64,000 bases of DNA from Chitinophaga terrae (ex Kim and Jung 2007) (GCF_900107795.1 NZ_FNRL01000027.1:1-64000); one strand, 5' to 3'; shown: positions 1 to 11,873, counted from the stretch's first letter. Notes: a model not told the origin generated them from the sequence alone. Translations and numbers: made by a program.

Positions 1-207
1 AAAATGCAGGTCTATTGCGTGCTGATCGCTCAATTACTGATGGTGGTCATCAGAAAGAAAGCTGCCACGAAAAAATCTTTTGCTAATATGATCACCGTTA
101 TAAGATTACACCTGACAAGCTATGTTGGACTGATGGAATTTATTAAAGACACATATAAAGCATGGAGAAAAAAACACAATGCATCATCGCTTGCCTTTTC
201 ACCGTAA
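1..207 (+). pseudogene. IS4-type transposase, C-terminal end (cut by window edge)
   Basis: The frame is open from the first base and ends at a TAA at 205-207, so only the last 68 or so codons are visible. The translation (QVYCVLIAQLL, then KKAATKKSFAN, then VIRLHLTSYVGLMEF) matches my memory of the C-terminal tail of IS4-group DDE transposases common in Bacteroidota, where this part is a hydrophobic helix after the catalytic Glu. The catalytic residues lie outside the window, so I cannot tell whether the element is intact. It sits 129 bp from the 3' end of a FecR gene, in the place where a SusC gene would be expected. Family call moderate; the open frame and stop are seen directly. Confidence 0.6.
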
Positions 208-251
208 TAAAGGAGGGGAGCTTCCCCCCATTTTGAAACAATCAAATTTTA

Positions 252-290
252 GGCTGTAATCCTTATCAGAAAGGGATTACAGCCATTTTT
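252..290. terminator. Strong hairpin downstream of transposase and FecR
   Basis: An 11-bp perfect stem (252-262 with 274-284, GGCTGTAATCC) with an 11-nt loop is followed on the + strand by ATTTTT. It lies between the convergent transposase and FecR genes and could end transcripts from both sides. It could also be part of the insertion sequence's end. Confidence 0.65.
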
Positions 291-336
291 AACCCGATTT
301 TTGTCGGACAATAATGATTATTTTTCATCACGTTTG

Positions 337-1500
337 CTACATTACATCGATCACGCGGCCATTTATTTTAAAACGGGCGCCACTTACAAAGCTCAACATT
401 TCAAGCACCTGCGGCAAACCTGCCTGCCGGCTGATGTTCCCGGTGATGCGTTTAACAGGCACATTCCCTTCATAGCGGATGCTTACATCATACCAGCGTG
501 CCACTTCATTCATGATATCCCGAAAATCATCGTCCCTGAAAAAGAACACGCCATCTTTCCAGGCGGTGATCTTTTCTACATCCGCTTTCCCGATATTAAC
601 CCCGGTATTGCTAACCCTGGCTTCCTGGCCCGGTTTAAGGCGCCAGGAATGGTTTCCGTTTAACGCTACTTTAACAGCGCCCGATACCAGGGTAGTTTTT
701 ACTTCATTCTCGTAAGCGCCTATATTAAACCCGGTACCCAAAACCTGCACTTCTACCTCCCTCACTTTTACTTTGAACGGCTTTGACGGGTCCTGCGCTA
801 CATCAAAATATCCTTCTCCTGTCAGCTCCACTTCTCTTTCCCCTTTCCCGAAATGCACGGGGAAACGCAGCGACGATGCGGCATTCAGCCAAACCCTGGT
901 GCCATCTTCCAGGGTAAGTTGGTATTGCCCTGCCTTAGGCGTAGTTAGCAGGTTATAAATAAGTTCCTCACTATTGGTTGCTCCTTTATGATATTGCAAT
1001 GCGCCGTTTTGCTGGTTGATATCTGTTCCATCCGTTTCCTGGATCACTCCCAGCTGGCTTCCCAGTTTCACCTCTTTGCCGTTTCCTAACGTCAGCGTAG
1101 CAGTATTGCTGGCGGGACGAATGACAGGCAGTTTTTTTACCTCTGCGGTTATCTTCTTTTCTTCCGTTATCCTGCTCCAATTGTAACCCACCAGTACAAC
1201 ACCGCCAAGAACAGCTGCCGCCAACCCGGCAAGCAAAACCTTGCGATAAGGACGCATGGCACGACCGGTATCAGCCCTGGCCAAAACGCTTTCCCAATCG
1301 GCCTGCGTATCTATACTTTCCTGGAACTCCATCGCCGCTCTTACATTCTCCCTGGCCATTAACTGTTCATACGCCTCCTGGTGCTGCACATCCGCCTGGA
1401 GCCAGGCTGTCAGCTCCGCTTGTTCTTCGTTGCTGATCTCATTCTTGATCTTTTTCCATATCAGGTCTGCATACCTGAGATCATTGAACTTGTTTTCCAT
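337..1500 (-). CDS. FecR-type anti-sigma factor, orphan
   Basis: This 387-aa inner-membrane protein has the layout of Bacteroidota FecR regulators that hold an ECF sigma factor until a SusC-type transporter signals. A cytoplasmic N-terminal segment (about 1-85, with WLQADVQHQEAYEQL) is followed by one membrane helix (about 87-107), a periplasmic FecR domain (about 185-290, with DGTRVWLNAASSLRFPV and GEGYFDV) and a C-terminal DUF4974-like domain (about 315-385). Normally such a gene lies directly behind its sigma gene and ahead of SusC. Here the nearest upstream sigma gene on the same strand is 2.5 kb away (4070-4624), beyond four + strand genes, and the downstream side runs into a transposase remnant. 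It therefore looks like a broken signalling unit, though the reading frame is intact. Confidence 0.9.
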   Translation of the reverse strand: MENKFNDLRYADLIWKKIKNEISNEEQAELTAWLQADVQHQEAYEQLMARENVRAAMEFQESIDTQADWESVLARADTGRAMRPYRKVLLAGLAAAVLGGVVLVGYNWSRITEEKKITAEVKKLPVIRPASNTATLTLGNGKEVKLGSQLGVIQETDGTDINQQNGALQYHKGATNSEELIYNLLTTPKAGQYQLTLEDGTRVWLNAASSLRFPVHFGKGEREVELTGEGYFDVAQDPSKPFKVKVREVEVQVLGTGFNIGAYENEVKTTLVSGAVKVALNGNHSWRLKPGQEARVSNTGVNIGKADVEKITAWKDGVFFFRDDDFRDIMNEVARWYDVSIRYEGNVPVKRITGNISRQAGLPQVLEMLSFVSGARFKINGRVIDVM

Positions 1501-1854
1501 AAAGCCGTGTTACGATATAAAGAAACCCGGGACCGAAAAAAGGATGACAAGCGGGAGAAAATTTTCAAAATATTTTTCCATCGTTATTAAAGTAACTATT
1601 GACAGTTTCCTTTATAGCCCATTTCTACTTTCGAACTTGCACATTTACAGGTACTTTTGGTATATTTACTGTAGTATTCACTTAAGCAGCTGGTGATCCC
1701 TGGCCAATTATGGTCATACTCCTAACAGAGTAAATTAACCCGGGGTATGAACATGATCCTGAAACAGTAGAAAGTACCCATTTAGTTTCATCAACCCGAC
1801 CGGCAGTTGCAGGGCGCTAGCGCAACCAGCAAGCTTTATCTTATTTTTATTGAG
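1501..1854. other. Intergenic region between divergent FecR and AraC-type genes
   Basis: This 354-bp stretch holds no convincing gene. Frames running through it on the + strand are shadows of the FecR gene. It should contain promoters for both neighbours. A TAnnTTTG match occurs at 1652-1659 on the + strand, about 200 bp ahead of the AraC-type start, but I see no well-spaced -33 element, so I do not call it as a promoter. Confidence 0.5.
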
Positions 1855-2232
1855 ATGAATGAAATAAACCACGACATATTAAAACGAAGCAAGGAAATAA
1901 CTGAAAAGTATTTCCGTTTTCTGGATAAACATATCTCTGATGTTGTTTCGGGGAAGGAAAGCGATTTTATGGAGATTAACCAGATCGCGAGCAAATTATT
2001 CCTTTCACATAAGCATTTGACTGATACAGTACAAAAAGAAACAGGGAACCATCCCTGTCATTTTTATGATCTCAGGATCATTGAAGAAGCCAAGAAAATG
2101 CTGTCCCAGACCGATCTGTCGGTTTCGGAGATTGCCAGGATACTGACCTACGACCCCTCTAATTTTTCAAAGTTCTTCAGGAAATTCACCAGGCAAACTC
2201 CGGGGGAATTCCGAAAACAACACCAGAAATAA
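1855..2232 (+). CDS. AraC-family single-domain transcription regulator
   Basis: This is a 125-aa protein made almost entirely of an AraC-type double helix-turn-helix. The first half carries the signature around FLSHKHLTDTVQKETG, the second the typical VSEIARILTYDPSNFSKFFRKFTRQTPGEFR segment. I start it at the ATG at 1855; the upstream 16 codons of the open frame do not look like family sequence. It lacks a ligand-binding domain, so it is probably a small regulator of the adjacent gene. The SDR gene begins 84 bp downstream on the same strand, the usual arrangement for a regulator and its target. Target and ligand cannot be read from the sequence. Confidence 0.85.
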   Translation: MNEINHDILKRSKEITEKYFRFLDKHISDVVSGKESDFMEINQIASKLFLSHKHLTDTVQKETGNHPCHFYDLRIIEEAKKMLSQTDLSVSEIARILTYDPSNFSKFFRKFTRQTPGEFRKQHQK

Positions 2233-2316
2233 AGTTCCGAAAAGTTCACCATGATATAATTACCGGGTCTTGCCATCTTCGCACTATCGATTACAAAACA
2301 TTTAAAATCATAACAG

Positions 2317-3072
2317 ATGGCAAGAAACGATCTAAACGGAAAAGTGGTCCTGATTGCAGGCGGCGCAAAGAATTTAGGAGGTTTGTTAAGCCGCAATTTT
2401 GCAGCCAAAGGAGCCAAAGTGGTGATCCACTATAACAGTGACAGCACAAAAGCAGATGCTGAAAAAACCCTGGCCGACATCACGAAAGCAGGAGGAGAAG
2501 CGTTTTTATTCCAGGCCGACCTGACAGATGTAAAGAATATCACGAAACTTTTTGACGCTGCAATCGCCAAATTCGGCGGCATCGATATCGCTATCAACAC
2601 GGTAGGAAAAGTATTGAAAAAGCCGTTCACCGATACAACCGAAGAGGAATACGACAGCATGAGCGATATCAACTCGAAAGTGGCTTACTTCTTTATCCAG
2701 GAAGCAGGTAAAAAACTGAACGATAACGGCAAGATCAATACGATCGTCACTTCCTTATTGGCTGCATTTACCGGCTACTACTCTACTTATGCAGGCGCCA
2801 AGGCGCCGGTAGAACATTTTACCAGGGCGGCTTCCAAAGAATTTGGTTCCCGCGGTATTTCAGTAACTGCAGTAGCCCCGGGCCCGATGGATACGCCATT
2901 TTTCTACGGCCAGGAAAGCGATGAAGCTGTTTCTTATCACAAACATGCATCTGCATTGGGTGGATTGACAGATATCAAAGACATTGCGCCATTGGTAGAA
3001 TTCCTGGTAACCGACGGCTGGTGGATCACCGGGCAAACCATTTTTGCGAACGGAGGTTATACTACAAGATAA
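2317..3072 (+). CDS. Short-chain dehydrogenase/reductase (SDR)
   Basis: This 251-aa classical SDR is a cytosolic NAD(P)-dependent oxidoreductase. Visible motifs are the glycine-rich nucleotide-binding turn near residues 14-22 (AGGAKNLGG, a variant of TGxxxGxG), the INTVGK stretch in place of the usual NNAG, and the active-site YAGAK (YxxxK) around 155-160 with an upstream TSLLAAF segment. The C-terminal FANGGYTTR tail is typical of the FabG/glucose dehydrogenase-like branch. The substrate is unknown. It follows the AraC-type gene and ends just before a strong terminator, so the two probably form one unit. Confidence 0.9.
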   Translation: MARNDLNGKVVLIAGGAKNLGGLLSRNFAAKGAKVVIHYNSDSTKADAEKTLADITKAGGEAFLFQADLTDVKNITKLFDAAIAKFGGIDIAINTVGKVLKKPFTDTTEEEYDSMSDINSKVAYFFIQEAGKKLNDNGKINTIVTSLLAAFTGYYSTYAGAKAPVEHFTRAASKEFGSRGISVTAVAPGPMDTPFFYGQESDEAVSYHKHASALGGLTDIKDIAPLVEFLVTDGWWITGQTIFANGGYTTR

Positions 3073-3096
3073 TCCCGAAAAATTTTGTATATTTTT

Positions 3097-3131
3097 GAAA
3101 GGCAAACAACCGGGTTGTTTGCCTTTCTTTT
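3097..3131 (+). terminator. Intrinsic terminator after the SDR gene
   Basis: A perfect 14-bp stem (3097-3110 with 3114-3127, GAAAGGCAAACAAC) with a 3-nt CGG loop is followed by TTTT. It starts 25 bp after the SDR stop codon and ends 18 bp before the next start. Confidence 0.9.
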
Positions 3132-3148
3132 AAAACCTCGAAGCAGCT

Positions 3149-3499
3149 ATGATAGCAAAAATCATCAATTCCGTTCTAATCCTTATCGCGGTATTTATGG
3201 GAGCCAAACAAGGCTGGAATATGCTTACCGCGAAACCCGAAATGCTGGAAATGTTCGGCAAATGGGATTTCAGCAAAAATGCCGTTATGATCAACGGCGC
3301 TGTAACACTGCTGGCTGCTGTGCTGATATTATTCCCCAGAACTTTTGTATGGGGCAACTTCCTGATGTCGGCAGGGATCCTGATGATCATTTGCCTGCAG
3401 TTACTGACCAGGAACCTGAAAGGCGCCGCCATAGAATTACCGTTCTTTCTTCTTAACCTCATCATCATCTACCTGCAATACCCGTTGAAAAATCAATGA
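3149..3499 (+). CDS. Small DoxX-like integral membrane protein
   Basis: This is a 116-aa protein with four predicted membrane helices: about 5-20, 48-62 (AVTLLAAVLILF), 68-86 (WGNFLMSAGILMIICLQLL) and 93-110 (IELPFFLLNLIIIYL). Size and helix pattern resemble DoxX/DoxD-type membrane proteins often found beside oxidoreductases, but no residue-level signature lets me assign a function. It lies between the SDR terminator and a GNAT gene, 105 bp ahead of the latter. Family assignment is tentative; membrane nature is clear. Confidence 0.75.
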   Translation: MIAKIINSVLILIAVFMGAKQGWNMLTAKPEMLEMFGKWDFSKNAVMINGAVTLLAAVLILFPRTFVWGNFLMSAGILMIICLQLLTRNLKGAAIELPFFLLNLIIIYLQYPLKNQ

Positions 3500-3604
3500 A
3501 TGCATCTGGCCACCTCTCCCGACGGCATGCGTACCATGAACATTGCCTGTAACAGCATACCTTCGCAGTGGAATATTATCATCATCCAATAAAAAGACAT
3601 CCAG

Positions 3605-4069
3605 ATGTCCAGGCATTTTAGATTCAGGGAACTAGGGGCAAACGAAGCAATACCTTACGACTTACTGCTGGCTGCAGATCCATCAAGGGAGCTGGTAGAA
3701 GAATATCTTGGCGCTTCGGCTGTGTATGTGGCGGAATATGAACGCCAGGTAGTTGGCGTGGTTGTGCTTTCAGAGATCAGCGATACGCAGGCGGAGATCA
3801 AAAATATTTCAGTAGAGGAAAGCATGCAGGGACAAGGGATCGGTAAATTCCTGCTCTCTGAGACCTGTAGAGTGGCGAAAGAAAAGCAGTATAAAAGTAT
3901 CTGTATAGGTACCGCCAATTCAAGCATCATGCAGTTATACCTATACCAGAAAAAAGGGTTTGAAATAAGCAGTATCCGGCAGCATTTTTTTACGGATAAT
4001 TATCCTGAACCTATTTATGAGAACGGGATACAGGCAAAACACATGATAATGCTGGAAATGGAATTGTGA
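3605..4069 (+). CDS. GNAT-family N-acetyltransferase
   Basis: This 154-aa protein has the GNAT acetyl-CoA-binding loop QGQGIGKFLL (Q/RxxGxG/A) near residues 78-87, preceded by beta strand 4 (AEIKNISVEESM). It is followed by the C-terminal helix/strand pair (TANSSIMQLYLYQKKGFE). It would transfer an acetyl group from acetyl-CoA to an amine; the acceptor is unknown. Its TGA ends at 4069, and the stop codon of the convergent sigma-factor gene begins at 4070, so the two genes abut with no spacer and no terminator between them. Confidence 0.92.
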   Translation: MSRHFRFRELGANEAIPYDLLLAADPSRELVEEYLGASAVYVAEYERQVVGVVVLSEISDTQAEIKNISVEESMQGQGIGKFLLSETCRVAKEKQYKSICIGTANSSIMQLYLYQKKGFEISSIRQHFFTDNYPEPIYENGIQAKHMIMLEMEL

Positions 4070-4624
4070 TCAAAGAAATAATAAGGTGAAGATCTCGGGA
4101 TTCAATCGCTTTTTCAGCATTTCCAGGCCTCTTTTCTTTTGGGTTTTAACCGTGTTGATGCTGATGCTCAGTTTAGAAGCTATTTCCAGGTTCTTGAGTC
4201 CTTCCAGGTATCCCATCCGGATAACCTGCCTGCAGGCTTCCGGCAAGGTTTCCAGCGCCCTGTAAATTTCTCCCATCACCTCCGACCTGATCATGGTAAG
4301 CATTATACTGGTATCGTCGGCTTCCGATTGGCTGGAAGCAGCAGCATATTGTTCCACTACCCTGGCATGCCGTAAATAGTTCAGGCAGGCGTTCTTTACA
4401 GTAGTATAGAGAAAATTTTTAATAGCAGCGGGATGAGGAGTGATCTTTGATTGCTGGGCGAGATAAGTTACAAATGCTTCCTGCGCAATATCCCTGGCCT
4501 TGTCTTTATCTCCAGTGAACTGAAAAGCAAAATAACAAAGGCGGGTGTAGTACTCCTGAAAAAGCATGGCAGGTGACGGTATGTCGAATTGCATTGGCAT
4601 GATACTCCCGGTCTCGATGCCCAA
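4070..4624 (-). CDS. ECF sigma-70 factor, separated from an anti-sigma gene
   Basis: This 184-aa sigma factor of the FecI-like group has region 2 at about 24-90 (YYTRLCYFAFQFTGDKDKARDIAQEAFV) and region 4 at about 120-175 (LPEACRQVIRM, then ISINTVKTQKKRGLEMLKKRL). In-frame ATG codons at 4600 and 4594 are alternative starts; the latter begins closer to conserved sequence. ECF genes of this kind are normally followed by fecR. The only same-strand fecR downstream is at 337-1500, beyond an opposite-strand four-gene block. Upstream is the terminator of the M14/M20 operon, so it is probably transcribed on its own. Confidence 0.9.
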   Translation of the reverse strand: MGIETGSIMPMQFDIPSPAMLFQEYYTRLCYFAFQFTGDKDKARDIAQEAFVTYLAQQSKITPHPAAIKNFLYTTVKNACLNYLRHARVVEQYAAASSQSEADDTSIMLTMIRSEVMGEIYRALETLPEACRQVIRMGYLEGLKNLEIASKLSISINTVKTQKKRGLEMLKKRLNPEIFTLLFL

Positions 4625-4650
4625 TATACTTAAATTTATGACATAAATAA

Positions 4651-4680
4651 CAAAGCAGCAGAAAGGCTCCTGCTGCTTTG
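4651..4680 (-). terminator. Terminator of the M14/M20 peptidase operon
   Basis: An 11-bp perfect stem (4651-4661 with 4670-4680, CAAAGCAGCAG) with an 8-nt loop lies 16 bp past the stop codon of the last peptidase gene. On the - strand it is followed by TTATTT. Confidence 0.75.
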
Positions 4681-4696
4681 TTTCCAGTGATTATTT

Positions 4697-7516
<2,820 letters not shown>

Positions 7517-7534
7517 GGTTTAGTTTTCGTTGTG

Positions 7535-8995
7535 TTATTTTCGATAGTCCAGGGCGGGTTTGCGATCGCCCAACATAGCTTCATAATGGAAGCCGGGCCC
7601 CTGGCGGTTGATCAGTTCTTCTTTTGCTTTTTTCAGCACATCAGGACTTTTAAACAGGTCGTAAGCTGTCAGCGCAATCGTTTTTGCTGCAACCATCATT
7701 CCCTTGGTGCCGATACTGCTTCCGGCGGCAGCCACATTCTGCCAGCTATGGCCCGACGAGCCGGGAACGAAGGTGGCTGTTACTACGCCGGCGGTAGGCA
7801 CTACCCAGCTCACATCCGCCACATCTGACGATGCGCCGCCGTTGCTTTCCGTAACGATCTTAAACGGTTGTACGGTAGCCGCAATGGAAGACGGGTTGTT
7901 AATACCCGTTGTTTCTGCAAACGTTTTCTGTATACCGGCAGCGAAGCTGTTCTCTTCCGGCGTATAGGTAAAGCCGCCAACCTGGTGCAGGTTCTGATCC
8001 ATCAGGCGCGAAAGGGTTTCGTTGGGTTGCATATTGTATACGCCGCCTATCACTTCGTATTCCATTTTTGTACCTGTACCCAATGCAGCGCCTTCAGCCG
8101 CTTTCACTACTCTTTCCCATACACTCTTTACCACTTTCATATCCGGATGCCGCACATAATAATAGACTTCCGCAAATGCCGGCACCACGTTAGGCGCATC
8201 GCCGCCCTTAGTGATCACGTAATGAATACGGGTATCAGAAGGAATATGTTCTCTCATCATGTTTACCATATAGTCCATCGCTTCTACGCCATCGAGGGCC
8301 GAGCGTCCTTTGTCGGGGTTTGCGGCCGCATGAGCTGCTACGCCGTAGAACCTGAACTTGGCGTTCTTGTTTGCCAGCCAGGGCGCAATAGCGGCAGAAT
8401 TCTGGTTGCCCGGATGCCAGTGCAATACGGCATTCACATCGTTGAACAATCCCGCCCTTACCATGTACACCTTACCAGATCCGCCTTCTTCAGCCGGGCA
8501 TCCATACAACCTTACCGTTCCTTTGGCGCCGCTTTGCTGCAACCAGTTCTTTACCGCTATGGCAGCGGCTACAGAGGCAGTGCCGAAAAGATTATGCCCG
8601 CACCCGTGACCCGGTGCGCCGGCTTTTACCGGCTTCTTCTCCGTTACTCCCGCTTCCTGCGATAAACCCGGCAGGGCATCATATTCAGCCAATATCCCTA
8701 TCACCGGTTCCCCGCTTCCATAGCTGGCCACGAAAGCAGTAGGAATCCCCGCTACACCGGTTTTCACATCAAACCCTTCACCTGTTAAAGTTTGTTCCAG
8801 CAAGGCTGCACTCTTTTCTTCCAGGTACCCGGGCTCGGCGTACGACCAGATCTTGCGTGCGATGGTATCGTACGTCGGCGTATGCAGGTCCAGGTACCGG
8901 ATCATCGCCTGCTTCTCCTTTTGCTGGGCCGCCGAAATCCCCGCGATGCAACAGAGAAAACCTCCCAGCACAAATGATAGCTTGCTCATAAGCAA
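7535..8995 (-). CDS. M20 amidohydrolase, AbgB-like, exported
   Basis: This 486-aa protein of the M20 dimetal amidohydrolase family most resembles the aminobenzoyl-glutamate utilisation protein B branch. It hydrolyses an amide bond releasing an amino acid or aromatic amine. An N-terminal signal peptide (about 1-23, ending near SAAQQ) suggests a periplasmic location, unlike cytosolic AbgB. Metal-site segments include LAEYDALPGL, GHGCGHNLFG, PAEEGGSGK and the C-terminal PGSSGHSWQN; the dimerisation domain starts near YGVAAHAAANPDKG. It sits between two M14 carboxypeptidase paralogues with gaps of 5 and 18 bp, so the three are surely co-transcribed. A plausible role is to finish off small products made by the carboxypeptidases. 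Confidence 0.92.
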   Translation of the reverse strand: MLMSKLSFVLGGFLCCIAGISAAQQKEKQAMIRYLDLHTPTYDTIARKIWSYAEPGYLEEKSAALLEQTLTGEGFDVKTGVAGIPTAFVASYGSGEPVIGILAEYDALPGLSQEAGVTEKKPVKAGAPGHGCGHNLFGTASVAAAIAVKNWLQQSGAKGTVRLYGCPAEEGGSGKVYMVRAGLFNDVNAVLHWHPGNQNSAAIAPWLANKNAKFRFYGVAAHAAANPDKGRSALDGVEAMDYMVNMMREHIPSDTRIHYVITKGGDAPNVVPAFAEVYYYVRHPDMKVVKSVWERVVKAAEGAALGTGTKMEYEVIGGVYNMQPNETLSRLMDQNLHQVGGFTYTPEENSFAAGIQKTFAETTGINNPSSIAATVQPFKIVTESNGGASSDVADVSWVVPTAGVVTATFVPGSSGHSWQNVAAAGSSIGTKGMMVAAKTIALTAYDLFKSPDVLKKAKEELINRQGPGFHYEAMLGDRKPALDYRK

Positions 8996-9000
8996 AAATG

Positions 9001-11727
9001 TTATTTATAGAGTTGGTTGAATAAAAGTCTGAATGTACTGTGCGACTGCCCCCTGAACGTGATCTCCGGTCCGAATACCAGCAGCTTGCCTTTACCTATG
9101 GGCGCTGAAAAAGCGGCAATCCCGTCTTTCAGGTATTGTTGCCCCCAGGCCCAGCCGCTATGCAGCGGGCGATCGCCGGAGAACCAGATCAGTTTCTTTA
9201 TTCCCGTGGCTCCGGGCTGCAGGGTAAATACAGGGCTGCGATCAAAATATACATCGTTGCGCGCCGGCATTCCTGCGTTTTCTATTGCGGTAGTATCAAA
9301 ATCAGCTGTGAGCAGGCTTCCGGGGATGTAGTATTTTGTTCCTGAAAGCGGCTTGATCTCCCCTTTTGCTGTTCTTTCTACCAATGCATTATTCACAGGC
9401 AGGCCAAGATGATACACAATGTTGGCGCTGGAGCCGATTGTAACGATCTCTCCTCCTTCTTCCATGAATTTCTTTAACTGTGGTATAGAAGTATCCGCAG
9501 TGATCTTCCCCAGCCAGGAGCGGTACTCAGGAGGCAACTCAGACGCCTTGGGTATTTTAGGTTCGTAGCCTGAACGCGGTTTCTTTTTCGCAGTATCAGG
9601 AATAGCGCCGCCAGGAAAAATAATAAGATCATACTTCTTGCGAAGATTGCCTGCGTCGATGGCCGCCGGGTAAATGAATTCGTACGAAAAACCATATTGT
9701 TCCATCAACCAGCTGATCCAACCGGAAGGAATAGACCCGCCGTAAGTATTCCAGATAGCAATGCGGGCGGGAGATATGTTCCTGCTATCCGCTGGCCTGG
9801 CGTCCGCCTCTTTAGCCACAACGCCGTATTCAGCGGCCAGTTTGCCCAGCACGGCGCCCGACCTGGCGCTTGCAGGAACATAGAATTCTCCTTTTGTTGT
9901 TTTGCTAACCTTCACGCCGGCTTTCAGCAATTCGTTCACTGCAATAAAAGTATTGTTGGCGGCTGGACTCAGCAAATATCCATTCCTGGAAGCCGCAAAT
10001 GTTGCCGCAGGCGGTTGTTGTATTTGCCCGTAAGGCAGTTTTTCAAACGGCCCGTCGAAACCTTCGAGTATCCTGTCGAACTTCACGCCCATCTGGAATG
10101 CCAGCGTCCACCCGGCGGCATCGTAGGGACGAATAGGCGGTCCGCCTTCGTATTGAAAATCGTTCGGGTGATCCTGGGGTTCGAACATATCGATCACGTG
10201 AGGTCTGAATGCCTGCGCCGTTTTCACGATATATGATCCGGCAGGATATTGTTTACCGTTAACGGTAAAAGCAGCAGTTGCCTTATGTACTGATATGCCC
10301 GATCTGATCAACGCATTAATAAACCTGACGGCTGTAGGAAAATCGGCCTGGTCGGCCGGTATAATGTACCCTCTTGCATCGCGCAGGGAAGGAGATCTTA
10401 GTACCGCGCTGTAAAACTTAGCAGGAATAGTATCTTCTCTCCCGAATGAAAAGTCGCCTCCTTCGCCGGTATTATTTGTGCCGGGCTTCTGGCTGCGTTT
10501 ATTCAGCGCCTTGATACTGTCGATATACCGGGGGTAAAATGTCCAGTTATCCCTATTTCCCTTCGCGATTGCATTCGCGCCCATTTGATAGATATTATAA
10601 AGGAGAGTGCTCCTGTACCTGGCGGCATAATCCAGCACGGCATAGTTGAGGGACACGGAGTAATCTATCGATTGGCGGAAATGCCATTTCTGCGGAGTAA
10701 CGGGATTAGGCGTAGCGCCATTGGGAATGAGCCTGTCGGGCACCAGCGGTACATTTTCAGGCGTAGGCCCGCCAATGATCTCAGTTAACAGGCCAACCAT
10801 GTTATGAAAGTAAGGCGTTGTTCTAAGACCGCCGTTCCACCAGGTAGAGAACTGCGAACCTGCCCTTTGCGTGTAGCCGGGTTTACCTTCAGTATTTAGC
10901 CTGTTGTTCATGGCAGCGCCAACGGCGTCGATGCTTGTTACAATAAGAGGATCATACACGTAGTTAAACGGATCACGGTACGGAGGACCTGCCAGCACCG
11001 AACCCGCAGGGCCTCTTTGATGATGGTTGTACATGATCTGCGGGAGCCATTCAACAAACAGCTGTTCGCTGATGTGTTGGCTTTCCTTCATGTTCATCAT
11101 ATAAAAATCACGGTTATTATCGTGTCCCACATACTTTTCGTACAGGCGGGGAATGCTCATATTACGTTTAGCCGTATCCGTTTCCCGCATATACCAGTTG
11201 GAAACCAGTTCCTGGCCATCAGGATTTGCATGGGTACAGAGAATGATCACGTTATCCAGTATCCGCAGGGTTTCCGGATCGGTGCGGCTCACCAGTTGCC
11301 ACATTGTTTCTATCAGCTGGTGTGTGCCTACCACTTCTGTAGCATGCAACCCGCCATCTATCCAAACAACTGCTTTTCCGGTTTCAGAAAGCTGCTTTGC
11401 CTGATCGGCGCTCAGATCTTCCGCCCGGGCAAGTTGCTGGGAAATGGATTTATACTGGTCTAATTTCCTGATATTTTCAGGAGAAGAGATGATCAGCATA
11501 TATTGGCGCCTTCCTTCTTCCGTTAACCCGATATCCACCAACCTGGTACGATCGGAGGCCGACAGCTTTTTAAAATAGGCCTCCGTTTGCGTGTAGTTAG
11601 CGAGCTTGTAATCGTCTCCGATCTTAAATCCGAAATGCTCTTCAGGCGAGGGAACCTGCGCCCATGCTACAGCTACAGTGGCCAACAGCAAGGCTAAGAG
11701 CCGTAAAAATTTGCTATTTATCATCAT
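9001..11727 (-). CDS. Secreted M14 zinc carboxypeptidase (first paralogue of the operon)
   Basis: This is a 908-aa exported M14 peptidase, the duplicate partner of the gene at 4697-7516. Shared stretches include HFGFKIGDDYKLANYTQTE, the zinc site HATE (H128, E131) and YNHHQRGP (H235/H236), NNRDFY, and the C-terminal amidotransferase-like domain (RIAIWNTYGGSIPSGW). One visible change is Thr for Asn inside the HxxE motif. A signal peptide covers about 1-23 (LLALLLATVAVAWAQ). It is the first of the three enzyme genes, 5 bp ahead of the M20 gene and 146 bp behind the small lipoprotein gene. Divergence between the duplicates may mean different C-terminal residue preferences; that is inference. Confidence 0.93.
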   Translation of the reverse strand: MMINSKFLRLLALLLATVAVAWAQVPSPEEHFGFKIGDDYKLANYTQTEAYFKKLSASDRTRLVDIGLTEEGRRQYMLIISSPENIRKLDQYKSISQQLARAEDLSADQAKQLSETGKAVVWIDGGLHATEVVGTHQLIETMWQLVSRTDPETLRILDNVIILCTHANPDGQELVSNWYMRETDTAKRNMSIPRLYEKYVGHDNNRDFYMMNMKESQHISEQLFVEWLPQIMYNHHQRGPAGSVLAGPPYRDPFNYVYDPLIVTSIDAVGAAMNNRLNTEGKPGYTQRAGSQFSTWWNGGLRTTPYFHNMVGLLTEIIGGPTPENVPLVPDRLIPNGATPNPVTPQKWHFRQSIDYSVSLNYAVLDYAARYRSTLLYNIYQMGANAIAKGNRDNWTFYPRYIDSIKALNKRSQKPGTNNTGEGGDFSFGREDTIPAKFYSAVLRSPSLRDARGYIIPADQADFPTAVRFINALIRSGISVHKATAAFTVNGKQYPAGSYIVKTAQAFRPHVIDMFEPQDHPNDFQYEGGPPIRPYDAAGWTLAFQMGVKFDRILEGFDGPFEKLPYGQIQQPPAATFAASRNGYLLSPAANNTFIAVNELLKAGVKVSKTTKGEFYVPASARSGAVLGKLAAEYGVVAKEADARPADSRNISPARIAIWNTYGGSIPSGWISWLMEQYGFSYEFIYPAAIDAGNLRKKYDLIIFPGGAIPDTAKKKPRSGYEPKIPKASELPPEYRSWLGKITADTSIPQLKKFMEEGGEIVTIGSSANIVYHLGLPVNNALVERTAKGEIKPLSGTKYYIPGSLLTADFDTTAIENAGMPARNDVYFDRSPVFTLQPGATGIKKLIWFSGDRPLHSGWAWGQQYLKDGIAAFSAPIGKGKLLVFGPEITFRGQSHSTFRLLFNQLYK

Positions 11728-11873
11728 TTCTCATTTGACAGTTGTTGTAAAGTGGCAGTTCCAGGTCAACAATTTATGAAAAGCGATTCCTAAAACCGGT
11801 ATTTCAGGTGCCGGTTCGCTGGTACTGCTGTTTACCTTGCTATAATCAATGGTATCTTGTTCAGATCTGGTTG

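Noticed and set aside
301..663. 120-aa + strand frame near the left edge
   Set aside because: Antisense of the FecR C-terminal domain.
7868..8665. 265-aa open frame opposite the M20 gene
   Set aside because: Shadow of the M20 gene; composition is rich in His, Arg and Tyr, as expected from antisense codons.
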